DNA of 64,000 bases from Pseudocercospora fijiensis CIRAD86 (GCF_000340215.1 NW_006921532.1:7481910-7545909), one strand, 5' to 3'. Shown: positions 11,973 through 22,450, counted from the stretch's first letter. Translations and numbers: made by a program. Notes: generated by a model not told the origin, from the sequence alone.

Positions 11973-13460
11973 GTGATGCTATGCCATCAGCGTCCTCGTC
12001 AGAGCACTTTTCGTGCCTGCAGGAGACGAAACATCCAAAATGCCGCAAGCTTCAGTGCTTCCACGATAGCAAGACAGAATGAGCCAGCTTTGCTCAATGG
12101 CAAGCCTATTGGTATCAAGGCGAACATAGTCGCCAAAGATGAGGCCGGCGCTGGATCTACTGCAGCCTCTCGCATGCTTTCGCTATACAACTCTCCCTTC
12201 GATTCGACTGCGGTGAAACTTCTCAAGGATCGCAAGGCCGTCCTGCAGACCCATCAGAATATGGACGAATTTGGCATGGGTTCTCATTCGCAGTACTCGC
12301 ATGATGGAGCTGTGGAGAGCATGTATCGCAGAGGAGGCATACCACTTTCGCCAGGCGGAAGTAGCGGAGGCAGTGCAGTTGCCGTGGCAGCAGGAGACTG
12401 TGTGGCAGCTCTGGGAACGGACACAGGTGGCTCTGTGAGATTGCCAGCTGCTTATACGGGAATTCTTGGCTTCAAGCCCAGCTATGGGCGGATCTCGAGA
12501 TGGGGCGTGATACAATATGCGAATTCTCTGGACACGGTAGGCATTCTGGGCAAAGAGGTGGACACGGTGAGGAGGGTATTCGAGGTCCTGGACAAGTATG
12601 ATGCGCAAGATCCAACTTCGCTGTCAGAATCGCTTCGACAGAGAATCAGCTCCGGTGCAATCAAGCGTGACACGGACAAGCTTCGAATCGGCATCCCGCT
12701 CGAGTACAACATTGCCGGACTTTCTCCCATCGTGCGCCAGGCTTGGTTGGCGGTGCTTTCTGTACTCGAGGAGCTGGGGCATACTTTTCATCCCATCTCT
12801 CTGCCATCAACCCGCTCAGCTCTCAGCGCATACTACGTTCTAGCACCGGCTGAAGCATCCTCGAACCTTGCCAAGTACGATGGAATACGGTACGGGCATC
12901 GAACTACGAATTCAGACGCGTCACCCAACGCTGAACCTCCGCTGCCGCTGTATGCGGAGACTAGAAGATCAGGGTTCGGGGAAGAGGTTAGACGTCGAAT
13001 TCTGCTCGGAGCGTACACTTTGAGTTCCGAGGCGATGGACAACTACTTTATTCAGGCGCAGAAGGTGCGAAGGATAGTGCAGGACGAATTCAATGCTGTG
13101 TTCGCTTCTCCGAACCCACTTGTGGATGCGATTGGGACAGCAGGAGAAGTGGACATCATCCTCACGCCTACAGCTCCGACTCTACCGCCAACGATCGAGG
13201 ATCTGAAGCTGCAGAGCGCGGTGGATAGCTATATGAATGATGTGTTCACGGTGCCAGCCTCGCTTGCTGGTCTGCCGGCCATGAGTGTTCCCACTCCATT
13301 ATCGCCCGACCTTACGGAGATGATGGACGAAACCGATGTCAAAAGTGTGGGAATGCAGATCGTTGGGCAGTTTGGTGACGATCAGCTGGTGCTCGATGCT
13401 GGTGAGATGCTGCAGGGGGCGTTGAAGTTGGCTGCACCACATCATTTGCGGAGTGAGTAG
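11973..13460 (+). CDS. HER2: Mitochondrial glutamyl-tRNA(Gln) amidotransferase subunit A
   Basis: A single exon of 495 aa with the amidase signature (GGSSGGSAVAVAAGDCVAAL, then GTDTGGSVRLPAA) holding the cis-Ser and nucleophile Ser. A catalytic-Lys candidate lies in GIKANI, and NMDEFGMGSHSQYS is the usual GatA landmark. The N-terminus is Arg/Ser-rich with few acids (CRRRNIQNAASFSASTIARQ), fitting a mitochondrial presequence. GatA is the glutaminase subunit of GatCAB/GatFAB, which converts Glu-tRNA(Gln) to Gln-tRNA(Gln) for organelle translation. Two deviations stand out: the helical segment normally preceding the Lys motif is very short, and the GKTN motif before NMDEF reads QTHQ. Length is at the family's usual size. 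Confidence 0.9.
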   Translation: MMLCHQRPRQSTFRACRRRNIQNAASFSASTIARQNEPALLNGKPIGIKANIVAKDEAGAGSTAASRMLSLYNSPFDSTAVKLLKDRKAVLQTHQNMDEFGMGSHSQYSHDGAVESMYRRGGIPLSPGGSSGGSAVAVAAGDCVAALGTDTGGSVRLPAAYTGILGFKPSYGRISRWGVIQYANSLDTVGILGKEVDTVRRVFEVLDKYDAQDPTSLSESLRQRISSGAIKRDTDKLRIGIPLEYNIAGLSPIVRQAWLAVLSVLEELGHTFHPISLPSTRSALSAYYVLAPAEASSNLAKYDGIRYGHRTTNSDASPNAEPPLPLYAETRRSGFGEEVRRRILLGAYTLSSEAMDNYFIQAQKVRRIVQDEFNAVFASPNPLVDAIGTAGEVDIILTPTAPTLPPTIEDLKLQSAVDSYMNDVFTVPASLAGLPAMSVPTPLSPDLTEMMDETDVKSVGMQIVGQFGDDQLVLDAGEMLQGALKLAAPHHLRSE

Positions 13461-14172
13461 ATGCGGGCTGATGAGTTCGCAAGGTGTCCAATATGTAGAC
13501 GACAGCAGTGAGAACATACGCTACATACAGGCTCTTATAACCAGCCTCGGAATTTTCAATATTCTGTAATAAAATCAAATCTTTTGGAGTCAAGGCTCTC
13601 ACATGCAAATGCAATCAAGTGGGGCTAGATTTCTTTAGCAAGAGCATCCTGGCGCGAAAGGAGTGAATGCAGGGATGACGCTGCCGCTACCGCTGTTTCA
13701 CGTTCACCTACCTCCCCTCCCCTCTCCTTCTTCTGTGCGGAGGCAGTGTTTTGTGACTGCACAGTGCACACAAGCACGCCGTGCCGTGCCGCGAAGTTTT
13801 GTTGGGTCGCTGACGACAACAAGGCCGCCATAAGATCAACATGAGGACATAAGAGCGACGTGACTGGCTGGGTACCGCGTCTCCGACCATTCCAACCACT
13901 CCCCCGAACAAAAGCGGAATTTGGACAAACATTCGCCTTTGACGACGACGACAGTATTCGTTGAGCTGCGAAAGAGCAAAGTAGCGGAGGCAACATGGCA
14001 CCGGTGCGTCAGACCGCAACCTGAAGCCTAGTCTTCAACGCTTTCTTCTGACTCGCAAAGCAAAAAGGACATTAATTCACTCCCGACCTCGCCCCGCGCA
14101 GACGGCGGACGCGTATCTCATCGACCTTCACAAAACGCCAGCAGAAATCCTTCACGACGAACGAGCGCAATC
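13461..14172. other. Intergenic between HER2 and the coiled-coil gene
   Basis: Minus-strand frames here are Ser/Ala-rich and low in information; none has a domain. The last 150 bp before 14173 are likely the promoter and leader of the next gene. Confidence 0.5.
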
Positions 14173-15423
14173 ATGCCGCCGCCAACCCATCCAGCGAGCG
14201 CGAGCGCGTCGGCACCCAGGCCACCATCAACCAACCAATCTCCGATATTGACCAGCAGCGAACAAATGCCCGGCTTGCCCCTCAGACATCCGAGACCTCT
14301 CACTGCCGCGGAACTATATTTGGAGTGCGAGAAAGAGCAAGAGGCAGTGGTGAGTAGTTGCACATATGTCTCAGCCTTGCTGGACACATTTCACGTAGCA
14401 AGGATTCAGGACATTCGCTGACCGAAGACTATACTACAGGTCAACCGCTTGACACGTGAACTGACTGCCCTTCGTGCTCAGTCTGCCTCGGTCGCATCGA
14501 ATGCCAGCTCAGTATCCTCGACCTCCGCCAACGCGTCCCTGCTACCCGTCGACATTACCGATCCGAACCCTACCCACCAGATCATGGGCGCAACACATCC
14601 CACTCCCAGCAGGAGACACAGAAGCTCCTCCAGTGTGAGCGCTTCATCACGAGGCATCCCTACACCAAGCACATCCGCTTCTACGCACGCTCATCCCGGC
14701 TCGATCTCTCAAGCGAGCGCAGATCGAGCCGCTGCGGCGGGAGGTGAACGGAATTCGCTGAGCAGGAACCCGAGCGTCAATGCAAGCGGCAATAACACCC
14801 CTGCCCGACGATCGATGGAGATTTCTCGCTCAGCACAGTATGCCCTCCCACATCGACCATCACTCTCCCGTGATCCATCCCAAACCACAATCTCCAGTAC
14901 GCACGCCCAAGCCGGTTCCCCTGCGCCAAGCCATCATATTGTGCCAAACCCACTCCCAAGTCCAGCTCAGAGTCCAGCTTCTCAAGTCTCGGTCTCGAAC
15001 GCCATGCAGCATTTCGCAGACACGCGTGCTCAGAGGGAAGAACTCGAGCATGTCAAGCGAGAAAATGACGCCCTTCGACAGAGAGTCCGGGATTTGGAAC
15101 GAGCTTTACGTCAAAGAAGACGTGATTCTTCGCAATCGGTTGATGCTCAGCGCCCTGCTGACCTGACCCCATCGAACACTTTGGAGAGAGCCAGCCGCGA
15201 ATTCACACGTGTGCCGTCTTTCACCTCGCCACCGCACTCAGCAGGCCTGGGTGTCTGGGATGGAGGCGTGGGTGGAGTTGCCGGTCCGCGCGAGAGATCT
15301 GAGAGTCAGAGCACGACTGCTTCGAGTCGCCGGGGCGTCGGCATTCCGGAGGATGATAGTATTCGTGTTGGTGAGAGTGCTAATTCGGTGGGTGTGGGTG
15401 TGGGTTTGGGTAGAGGTGCGTAG
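14173..15423 (+). CDS. Conserved-type fungal coiled-coil protein, function unknown
   Basis: Two exons, 14173-14349 and 14440-15423, with a 90-nt intron (GTGAGT..ACAG). The join gives one continuous helix (LECEKEQEAV-VNRLTRELTA), strong support for the splice. The product is about 386 aa. After this first coiled coil comes a Ser/Pro/Ala-rich disordered region, then a second strong coiled coil at about residues 200-235 (REELEHVKRENDALRQRVRD), and a Gly/Val-rich tail. Paired coiled coils separated by disorder suggest an oligomeric scaffold; no enzymatic motif is visible. Confidence 0.75.
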
Positions 15424-16069
15424 GAAGACATGGTAATAGTGGATGTGGTTTGTGGATTGGGATGGTTGGCGTTCGGGTAGATGATATGTGGATTCAATTT
15501 CGATGGAATGGTTAGCGGATGTCGAATTCGTTGATGCAGAGATGAGATGAGCTCCTTTTCTCACGCTCACGCTCTCTGATATCTAATGATGTTATGATGT
15601 TGAGGATAGGCTAGACAAATGATATTATTGCAACATGACGCGTGGATTCACGACAAGTCTCGGCTTGTAGCATTGCACATGCACTCATTCATCGTCTGGG
15701 TTGGTCAAGGCGGATTCTAGCATGTTAACCTTCACGTGGCTGAAGAAGGCTTCATATTGAACAGAACCTGCACGTTAGAACTACGGCAATCAAAGCTCGG
15801 CAACGTTGGAACTCGAGTTGCCAGAGGAAATTTTGCGGATTTTCTGTTCTGGTTTGGGTTTGGGAGATGATGAGAGGAACATCGCAAGCAAGCTGCCGGG
15901 CATATGACGAAGCACAAATAGCTCGGAGTATGTCTGTCGGTTCATAACATAACATTCCGGATTGCCGTGTAGGTCGTTTCATTTAGTCATGACCTGCGAT
16001 GATGTTGGAAATGTTGCGAATTGCCGTGTAAGTCGTTTCATTTAGTCATGAAGCTGTCAAGACTGTCGT
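15424..16069. other. Intergenic with a short direct duplication
   Basis: This is the convergent gap between the coiled-coil gene and ISN1. No gene is seen. It contains the 32-bp direct repeat listed separately. Confidence 0.5.
15961..16051. repeat. Pair of 32-bp direct repeats, 59 bp apart
   Basis: The sequence beginning ATTGCCGTGTAGGTCGTTTC (15961-15992) recurs at 16020-16051 with a single G/A difference. It lies just downstream of the ISN1 stop codon, so it is probably in that gene's 3' UTR. Confidence 0.85.
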
Positions 16070-17424
16070 TCATTTCGAAGAGATGAGCTCTAATATCTCG
16101 TCGAGTAATGCTACCGTTTCAGTAGGATTTGCTATCCATGCCGTCGTGCATGCAAGTCGAGCTTTGAAGTCATTGGCACCTGCACTCAAGAACTGATCGC
16201 CAACGTGTAGACTCCTCCCTCCTTCGATGCCTCCGAAATACCTCTGGCAGGCCATCACACCCCATGACTTGTCGCCGATGTCCACGAAGACGTCATTGCC
16301 GCCATTAAATGCGCAGAATGGAATGCGTTGCCCGGCTTCGCTCATTTCCAGAATTCGCTGCACAACGAGGACTGTCTCCTCGAGCTGTTCTCTTGCAAGC
16401 TTGACACCTTTAGGTGGAAATATGCCAACAGCTCTGGTTTTCCGGAGCACCTGCACAGGTAGATTCATGGAGTCTATACAGTGCTGTAGTGCGACTTCGG
16501 CGACATCGAGCAGAGCTTTGACATTCTCTTCCGTCCAGGTCTGCATTTCCGGCAAGTGCCAATCTTTTGTAGGCACAGAAACCAATTTGCAGTCCACGTT
16601 GGGATCGTAGGTGAAAAGGAAATTGGCTTCCCCGCCCATAACCACAAGTCTCTTTTCCAGATCGTGACTGAGGTCTGCATCAGCCACGGCATCGAGCAAA
16701 CCAAAAAGGCGCTGGTAGTATTTCTCGGCTTCAGTATAGCCTGCTGCTGTGACAATACCGATTCTAGCTCCCGACCTCATTAGAGCCAAGATGCGCTTGA
16801 TGACAGGATTGTCAGGATTCAGATTGTCGCCGTCATCGTATAGAGTTACGTCTCCGTCGAAAGTGACCAACTCCAGCTTGCTTGCTTTCACCAAAGCCAT
16901 TGCTTGGGCTGTGTTCAGGACCTGACGGACGTCATTGAACGAGGGTGCCACGAAGCGACGGCTGGAGATTCGGCGTTTGTGATCCTGCAGCAAGAATGCC
17001 GCTTGGAGTGGAAGGGGCGTGAAAAACGTGCCTATCGATGGCACAAGCAGCTTCAACTTCGACTTGTTCTCCAAGCCCCCTTTTTGGTGAGCGATGTGGT
17101 CGACTATGAGCTCCTCGACGTCTTTCATGATTTGAGCATATCGCTCGTGCGCCGATTTGGCCATTTGGTCCACAGAAGGCTTGTCATCTTCGTGGAGGTT
17201 CGTAGGTTGTGATAGAAGCACGAAAGGCACGGCCAATAGGCCTTTGATCCATTCGATCTGCCAAGCATCAGCACCATCGAACCAACGAAGTTTGCGGTTC
17301 TGCATACGAATTGATCGCGGCGATGAGTCTTGAGTGCATCTGGGCAGCCATGATGTTAGCGATTTCCAGCCGTCTGTACCCAGTCTTGCGACCACTCACA
17401 CTCAACGCGATATCTCGTGGTCAT
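16070..17424 (-). CDS. ISN1: IMP-specific 5'-nucleotidase
   Basis: Three exons: 17424-17400 (25 nt), 17339-17308 (32 nt) and 17257-16070, with introns of 60 and 50 nt. Splicing builds the family N-terminus MTTRYRVEYALKTHRRDQF followed by IEWIKGLLAVPFVL. The product is 414 aa, normal for ISN1. The HAD-type phosphatase loop is VTFDGDVTLYDDGDN, followed by IGIVTAAGYTEAEKYYQRLF. ISN1 dephosphorylates IMP to inosine, helping set purine pools; it is soluble and cytosolic. An ATG further upstream would lack the conserved MTTRYRVEY opening, so 17424 is chosen. The two tiny 5' exons are easy for gene finders to miss. Confidence 0.92.
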
Positions 17425-17640
17425 ACCGGGCACTCTGCTGCAGCGTTATGCAGCCTTTGATGAGGGTGTCACTGTTCATGATATCGAAGACGGTGTGTGA
17501 AGGAACGTCGGAGACGGAGATGGCCGCGCAGCTGCATAACGTTCCACTTTATCACATGCTGCTGCAGTGAGCAGGGGCCTGATGACGTGCATTAGACTAG
17601 AATAGCGTTTCCGACAAGCGAAAAGCTCAAGTCGCGTCCC

Positions 17641-17920
17641 TCCAAGCTTAACCTCAACCTCAACCTCCGACTTCGACCTTGACTTTACTCCGACACGCTC
17701 CACGACACTGCGCACTTGCATGCACTGACAGCCATACCATACAAAACTGCTTTACAAGCTCAATTTCGACTTCAACCTTGACTTCACTCCGATACGCTCC
17801 ACGACACTGCGCACTTGCCTGCACCGACACCCATACCATACAAAACTGCTTCACAAGCTCAATTTCGACTTCATTCCGACACGCTCTACCACACTTGTGC
17901 ACTGACAGTCATACCATACT
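17641..17920. repeat. Imperfect ~99-bp tandem repeat in the MED17 leader/promoter
   Basis: Three diverged units follow one another up to the MED17 ATG. The landmark CATACCATAC occurs at 17733 and 17832 (99 bp apart) and again at 17910 (78 bp later, a shortened unit). Other shared words are ACGCTCCACGACACTGCGCA, ACAAGCTCAATTTCGACTTC and the CAACCT triplets at the 5' edge. The array replaces what should be promoter and 5' UTR. Confidence 0.85.
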
Positions 17921-19144
17921 ATGGCTTCCACTGGAGTGCTTTCAATCAAGCCATGGGCCACCACCAATGGTACGCAGACACCACCACTCAAAGACGTCCT
18001 CGCCCAGCTTCACAATGAGCGCGGCCACTTTCGAAACGTCACCGAGGCTTCGCTCCAAGAAGAGCTTGCTGCCGATGGCGGAATTGAGCTGTCCGATAGC
18101 AGTGACGACGACGAAGATCAAGACCTTGTGAAGGAGAAGAAACAACCCACCACGCGGCAGGAGCTATACACTCTCAAGACCGACATCTGGACCCTTGCCA
18201 GCGACGCGCACCAGCAGATCTTGCTCTCCCTCGACATGATGAGCCTACTTGAAAGCAAGTATGCCCCAGCTCAGGCCAAGACCACCATGTCACCAGCACT
18301 TTCCGCAGCTACCCCAACAGGAACCTTAGCAGCAGACGTTTGGCACCGCATGCCGCAGGACAAGACGAGAGAAGCGCAAGATGATGCATTGGCGAGCAAA
18401 GCACGAATGAAGTACCTCCAGCAGAGCGCAGATGATCTTCTTACAGCAAGCAAGCGCCTTGAAGACAATGTGCGGAAAGAGACGATGTTTTGGGATCAGA
18501 TCTTGGATGTCACCAACAAGGGATGGAGCGTGAGTCGCATACCAACGGGACAGAGAGCACAGCAGAGATTGTTAGGAGTACATTTCGGATTTGCAGGATG
18601 CAGACCAGAGTTTACAAGAGGCATCGCGGCACTAATGACCGATTCGGAGGGCAATATCAAGCTGGAGAGAGGCGTGGGAACGAAACCAAAGGCAATCAGA
18701 GCAATCTTGAAGAAGGATGGAGAAGTCATTGGACAGTCGACACTACCGAAACTACCAGACACCGACGAATCCACTCTCGAATCCCGCATACGCCATGCTC
18801 GCGACAGTGTTTTCGACGAAGAATTATACCACGAGATGCTCCGAGAAGCACGCACGCTCCGCTCCTACGATGTCAAGATGAGCAGCGGCATCAAAATTCC
18901 ATTGCACGACCACACTCTGGACGTCGAGTTGACCCCACTCGACGACCTCACCTCACACGAGTCGCTTCCGCACTCCAACGCCAGCGAAGCCGCCGTCCTC
19001 GCTTTGCGGCTCTTATTGAGCCAAGCTCACCGCAGAGCGCTGGAGAAAAAGGCGCTCGTACCTCCCCCAATGGCCGAGAAAAGTGAGGAGAAACCTCACT
19101 TGAACCTCATTCGATCAGTGTTAGATAGCAACATCGCTTTATAG
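17921..19144 (+). CDS. MED17: Mediator complex subunit 17, C-terminally short
   Basis: A single open exon of 407 aa. The Med17 (Srb4) core is recognisable: helical region DIWTLASDAHQQILLSLDMM, then MFWDQILDVTNKGWSVSR and LLGVHFGFAGCRPEF. Med17 is the central scaffold of the Mediator head module and contacts RNA polymerase II; it is essential in yeast. Fungal Med17 proteins usually run to about 600 residues or more. This one stops at LNLIRSVLDSNIAL, where homologues continue for another 150-200 residues. I could not find a convincing splice to a further exon. Just downstream, at about 19,235-19,320 in another frame, FFHVTLTFPVGSRFH could be a shifted piece of the missing tail. Either the tail was lost by a break at the start of the degenerate region, or it lies in unrecognised exons. 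Confidence 0.82.
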   Translation: MASTGVLSIKPWATTNGTQTPPLKDVLAQLHNERGHFRNVTEASLQEELAADGGIELSDSSDDDEDQDLVKEKKQPTTRQELYTLKTDIWTLASDAHQQILLSLDMMSLLESKYAPAQAKTTMSPALSAATPTGTLAADVWHRMPQDKTREAQDDALASKARMKYLQQSADDLLTASKRLEDNVRKETMFWDQILDVTNKGWSVSRIPTGQRAQQRLLGVHFGFAGCRPEFTRGIAALMTDSEGNIKLERGVGTKPKAIRAILKKDGEVIGQSTLPKLPDTDESTLESRIRHARDSVFDEELYHEMLREARTLRSYDVKMSSGIKIPLHDHTLDVELTPLDDLTSHESLPHSNASEAAVLALRLLLSQAHRRALEKKALVPPPMAEKSEEKPHLNLIRSVLDSNIAL

Positions 19145-20930
19145 TATGGAGTGATTTACCTTTTCTCACTTTTTGGCACGGCAAGTGCGGGCGGAAACGC
19201 CACGCATCCGACAACTGGGTCCATGCCCGATTCGCCGTGGGAAATACGCAGACCCTTTCTTTCATGTGACATTGACGTTTCCCGTAGGCTCGAGGTTTCA
19301 CGATGCAGCTGTTCATATGGTTTTGGCCTTCCTTCCAAGGCGGACCCGTGTCTATGCTACTGGCATTGGTTCTGGACTCTGGTGGAGCATCTTGAAGAGT
19401 GGAAGTATGGGCCGACCTAATATGACAAGCGGAGCGAGCATGACAGGGCCTGTTCTCTCCTCTCAGGGATTTGCTTCATCGCCTGGAATTGAGGCTGTAC
19501 TATCGGTTTCTTTTCTGGACATTTTTGTCACCATCGTCTTGGTGGAAGCGGCGAAGAGCTTGATACGAGAGGGGAGTCTAGGTGGAAAGACCAATGCTCT
19601 CTCTTGGGCTTCACTCCACGTTACGATCGGCACTCTGCGATCTATTTCCCATCTTGGGCTCGCTCGCGCGCCCGCATTTCTCGAAGCGACAGACTACATG
19701 ACTTTCAGCCTCGCTCGCAATATCAGCGCGTTGCATATCACGTCTGATCCGAGACCTCCACCAGAAAGGCATCGGCTTGAAGCACACGGCAACTGGCACC
19801 CATCCGTGAGCAAAGTGCATACTCACTCATCTCCGGTGCGAGTTCGCGCTCCTTTGCGATCCTCCGTACTACACCCAGCTCTTCTATCCTAGAGTCGTCA
19901 GCGTCCGGAGCGCCGGCAGAAACGCCACGAGGCTCGGAGTACCCTTACTCACTCCTCTTCCCACACCACGCTTCTGCTTTGTGGTTGGGTGTTGTGCGCG
20001 CCACGTCGCGACTCGTGTCTCCATACGGCTTGACGTTGCTCGAAACGGGCTACAACTCTGCGTTCGAATGCGCGAATCGCCATCTCAATCCATGGCCAAC
20101 CCTCCGTTCGAGCTTTGTTGCCATGCTCAGCACTTCTATTTTGGAGCCGGCAAGGCCTTGCAACTGGCTACCCGGCATGTGTCAACTCTCAATATCGCAG
20201 TCATCTAGGCGATTCGACTCGTTTCGCATCTACGATACCACCGTCTTTTCGGTCGAGCTTCAGTGCACCGGGAGCTAATGAGATCTCGCCCACACTCTAT
20301 GCCTAGTCATGTGCTGGTGCGTCACAGTTTCGGCGCGGATTCAGTCAACGCAGTGGCTGCTCTCGTGCTAGGAATGCCAGGCGTAGACACGAATGCCGTA
20401 CCGCTGCCCAAGCTGCTTGCATGTCTGGACGAGGCAAGCAAGACCCAACCCGACAGGCTGCCGCCTTATACGGCTCAGCAATGCACGATCGCCGTCGACG
20501 ACTTTGCAGAGTGGCAAACGGCCGCCAAGCATGCTATCCTGCGCGGCCGCATCTTTCGACGCGAGCCTAACTCATCTATCGCAGCACCGCATACGAGCGA
20601 GCAGAGCCCACAGCTCTGCTAGCAGCTCTCTCCTGCCTCGATGCCGCGGACTTTCGAGCTGTACCAACCAGAAGGCACGGCGGTGAAGCTTGTGACCCGA
20701 GAGGGGAACCTGTACGCCTCGATGGAGCGCAAGGCCACGCTCCTATCCACTCAGCAGATGACGCTTCGCATCTATGCAACAAGCTTCTCACTCCCAAGAT
20801 GTTTGCATCTGAACGCCGCAATCGAGCTTGTATTCTAGCAGGCAGTGTGAGAGTGCAGCCTGATCTTCGCGCAGTCTCACTTGCCATACATCATACAAAT
20901 CGGGCTTCACAATCTCCCACTGGCTACGCC
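19145..20930. other. Degenerate region, no supported intact gene
   Basis: A 239-residue open frame (19173-19892) and several shorter ones exist, but none shows a recognised domain or codon pattern I would defend. From about 19,600 the DNA contains blurred words (GGCTAC.., CTCGCTC, GATCTC) that recur about every 150-165 bp. It looks like the old, poorly preserved end of the tandem array that is clear after 20,930. Confidence 0.45.
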
Positions 20931-21570
20931 CTTCGTGCGGCATCCGTAGGGTCATCCTCTCGTCGACACGATCGAGCTGCTCGATGATCTCAGCCCAGTT
21001 GGAGCGCTTCTACTTTTCAGCTTGCCTTCCCTGTCGGCCGAGACAGGAGTACTTCTTGGGGACGCTTCCTATCTTCGAGCGCGGCTACGCCTTCAATCTC
21101 ATTCCTAGGGGGCCGCAACTATGATGCTGCGATTGAGCTACTCGCACTTTGCCCAAGGTGTGGTGGTTCCACTGCTGTCGTACTAGCCTCACACGTCAGC
21201 TGGAACTGGACTCTATCCACGAAGCGCTTCGAAGCTTCGCAAACGGCTACGCTCTTGATCTCGCTTCTCGGAGGCCCTGATTCGATTGCTGCGACGGAGC
21301 TGGCCGATTTGCACCTCACGTGAGCTGTGGCTACTGGCCTTTGCCCAGCCTCAACTCCTGGTCTGGACTGCGCTCTTTCTTTGAGACGCTTCCTACATCG
21401 GAGTATAGCTACGCCCTCGATCTCACTTCTGGGAAGATGAAATCCTGGCGTAGCGACAGAGCTGGTTGTTTTGCAGCCCACCTGAGCTGTCACTTCTGCT
21501 CTTGACCAACCTCACTTACCTGGTCTGGACTGTGCCCTTTCCAAGAAGTATTTCCACCGAACAGCTGCAG
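20930..21570. repeat. Degenerate ~162-bp tandem repeat array
   Basis: A GGCTACGCxxTxxATCTC landmark recurs at 20932, 21083, 21245 and 21408, spacings of 151, 162 and 163 bp. Further shared words within each unit are GAGACGCTTCCTA, CTGGTCTGGACTG and CACCTGAGCTGT. Read on the minus strand, the frame at 21119-21493 shows a ~54-residue repeat (PRSEIEGVAILRCRKRLKER then PRSEIKSVAVCEASKRFVDR). The period is a multiple of three, so it could descend from a repeated coding unit. The copies are diverged but not RIP-like. Confidence 0.7.
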
Positions 21571-21656
21571 CCGTGCAGACCTCGAGTCTTTGCGATGTTC
21601 CTGTGCCATATTGCAATCTGGAGTTGTTTGCAAAACTGTGCTAACTTTCTGTAGCC

Positions 21657-21966
21657 ATGTGTCGTGAGGACAAGAAGAGCCTCTTCATTGGTTTCCGCTG
21701 GCTCTTTTCGGCCTTGTGCTTCCTGGCCACTCTGGAGGCCTTTGTTCGGATTGGCCGCATGTTTTGGGGGAAATAGTCATGGTCCTGGGTGAAGTGGGCC
21801 GGCTTGGCCGTGAGCCTGCTAAATGCGTGCGCTCAGACTCCCGTGGAGGTGATCGTTGCGATCTGCGCGGCCATGCCGAGGACCCTCTTCACCCAGGGCC
21901 TGATCAATACGTTGTTTTTGTGTTGGGTGGGGCCGCTGGCCCAGATTTTAGCTGCTGTTGTGGAGA
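21657..21966 (+). pseudogene. Fragment of a multi-span membrane protein
   Basis: From the ATG at 21657 one frame reads through a single TAG at about 21,777 into an open stretch. It gives three hydrophobic segments: FRWLFSALCFLATLEAFVRI, AGLAVSLLNACAQTPVEVIV and TLFTQGLINTLFLCWVGPLA. The TAG lies where a Gln or Trp codon would keep the frame. The segment ends abruptly where the Ty3/gypsy sequence begins. The protein family is not recognised; it is a truncated relic. Confidence 0.5.
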
Positions 21967-22450
21967 GGAAGATGTCTACAAGCCAGGACGAGAGCACATC
22001 GTGCCAGATGCCTTGTCACGTTTGGAAACGACTGATGATCATCTGCCGAAAGGCGACGTCTTCGAGGAACTGGTCTGCGGAGTGATGATGCTGCAAATGG
22101 ATGACGCCTTCAAGCAATAGCTAATCGAGGCGTACGAGGAAGACGAGTATTGGAGCAACATCAAGGCGATGGTCCAAAACGCCGAGCCAGGCTCTACAAG
22201 TTTCTCTGTCGACGACAAAGGCCTGGTATGGCTCGACAAGCCACACTCTGGCGACCGAAGATTGTGCATTCCGAAGGCACTGGAAGGCGACATCTTCAGT
22301 AGTGTATACGACGATCAATACCATATTGGCTTCCATCGTGCCTACGCTCGCATAAACGACCAGTACTATGTCCGGAAGCTGGCCAAGCGACTGAAGAAAT
22401 ACCTGAGCCACTGCCAGGACTGCCTGGAACTACAGACCAAGCGACAGGGT
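21967..22450 (+). mobile_element. Ty3/gypsy retrotransposon remnant (RNase H end, integrase zinc finger)
   Basis: In one frame, interrupted by a single TAG at 22118 (CAG to TAG type), the sequence reads the end of the RNase H region (YKPGREHIVPDALSRLETTD). It then reads an integrase H2C2 zinc-binding module (YHIGFHRAYARINDQYYVRK ... LSHCQDCLELQTKRQ). This HHCC arrangement is diagnostic of gypsy-type polyproteins. No reverse transcriptase, integrase core or LTR remains, and the fragment stops at a G-rich tract. It is much less mutated than the hAT, MULE and copia copies in the window. Confidence 0.85.

Noticed and set aside
13625..14019. Minus-strand ORFs between HER2 and the coiled-coil gene
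   Set aside because: Low-complexity Ser/Ala/Arg sequence without conserved features; they overlap the expected promoter of the coiled-coil gene.
19173..19892. 239-codon ORF downstream of MED17
   Set aside because: It is open but without a recognisable family, and it overlaps the beginning of the degenerate tandem array. Only a short piece could relate to the lost MED17 tail.
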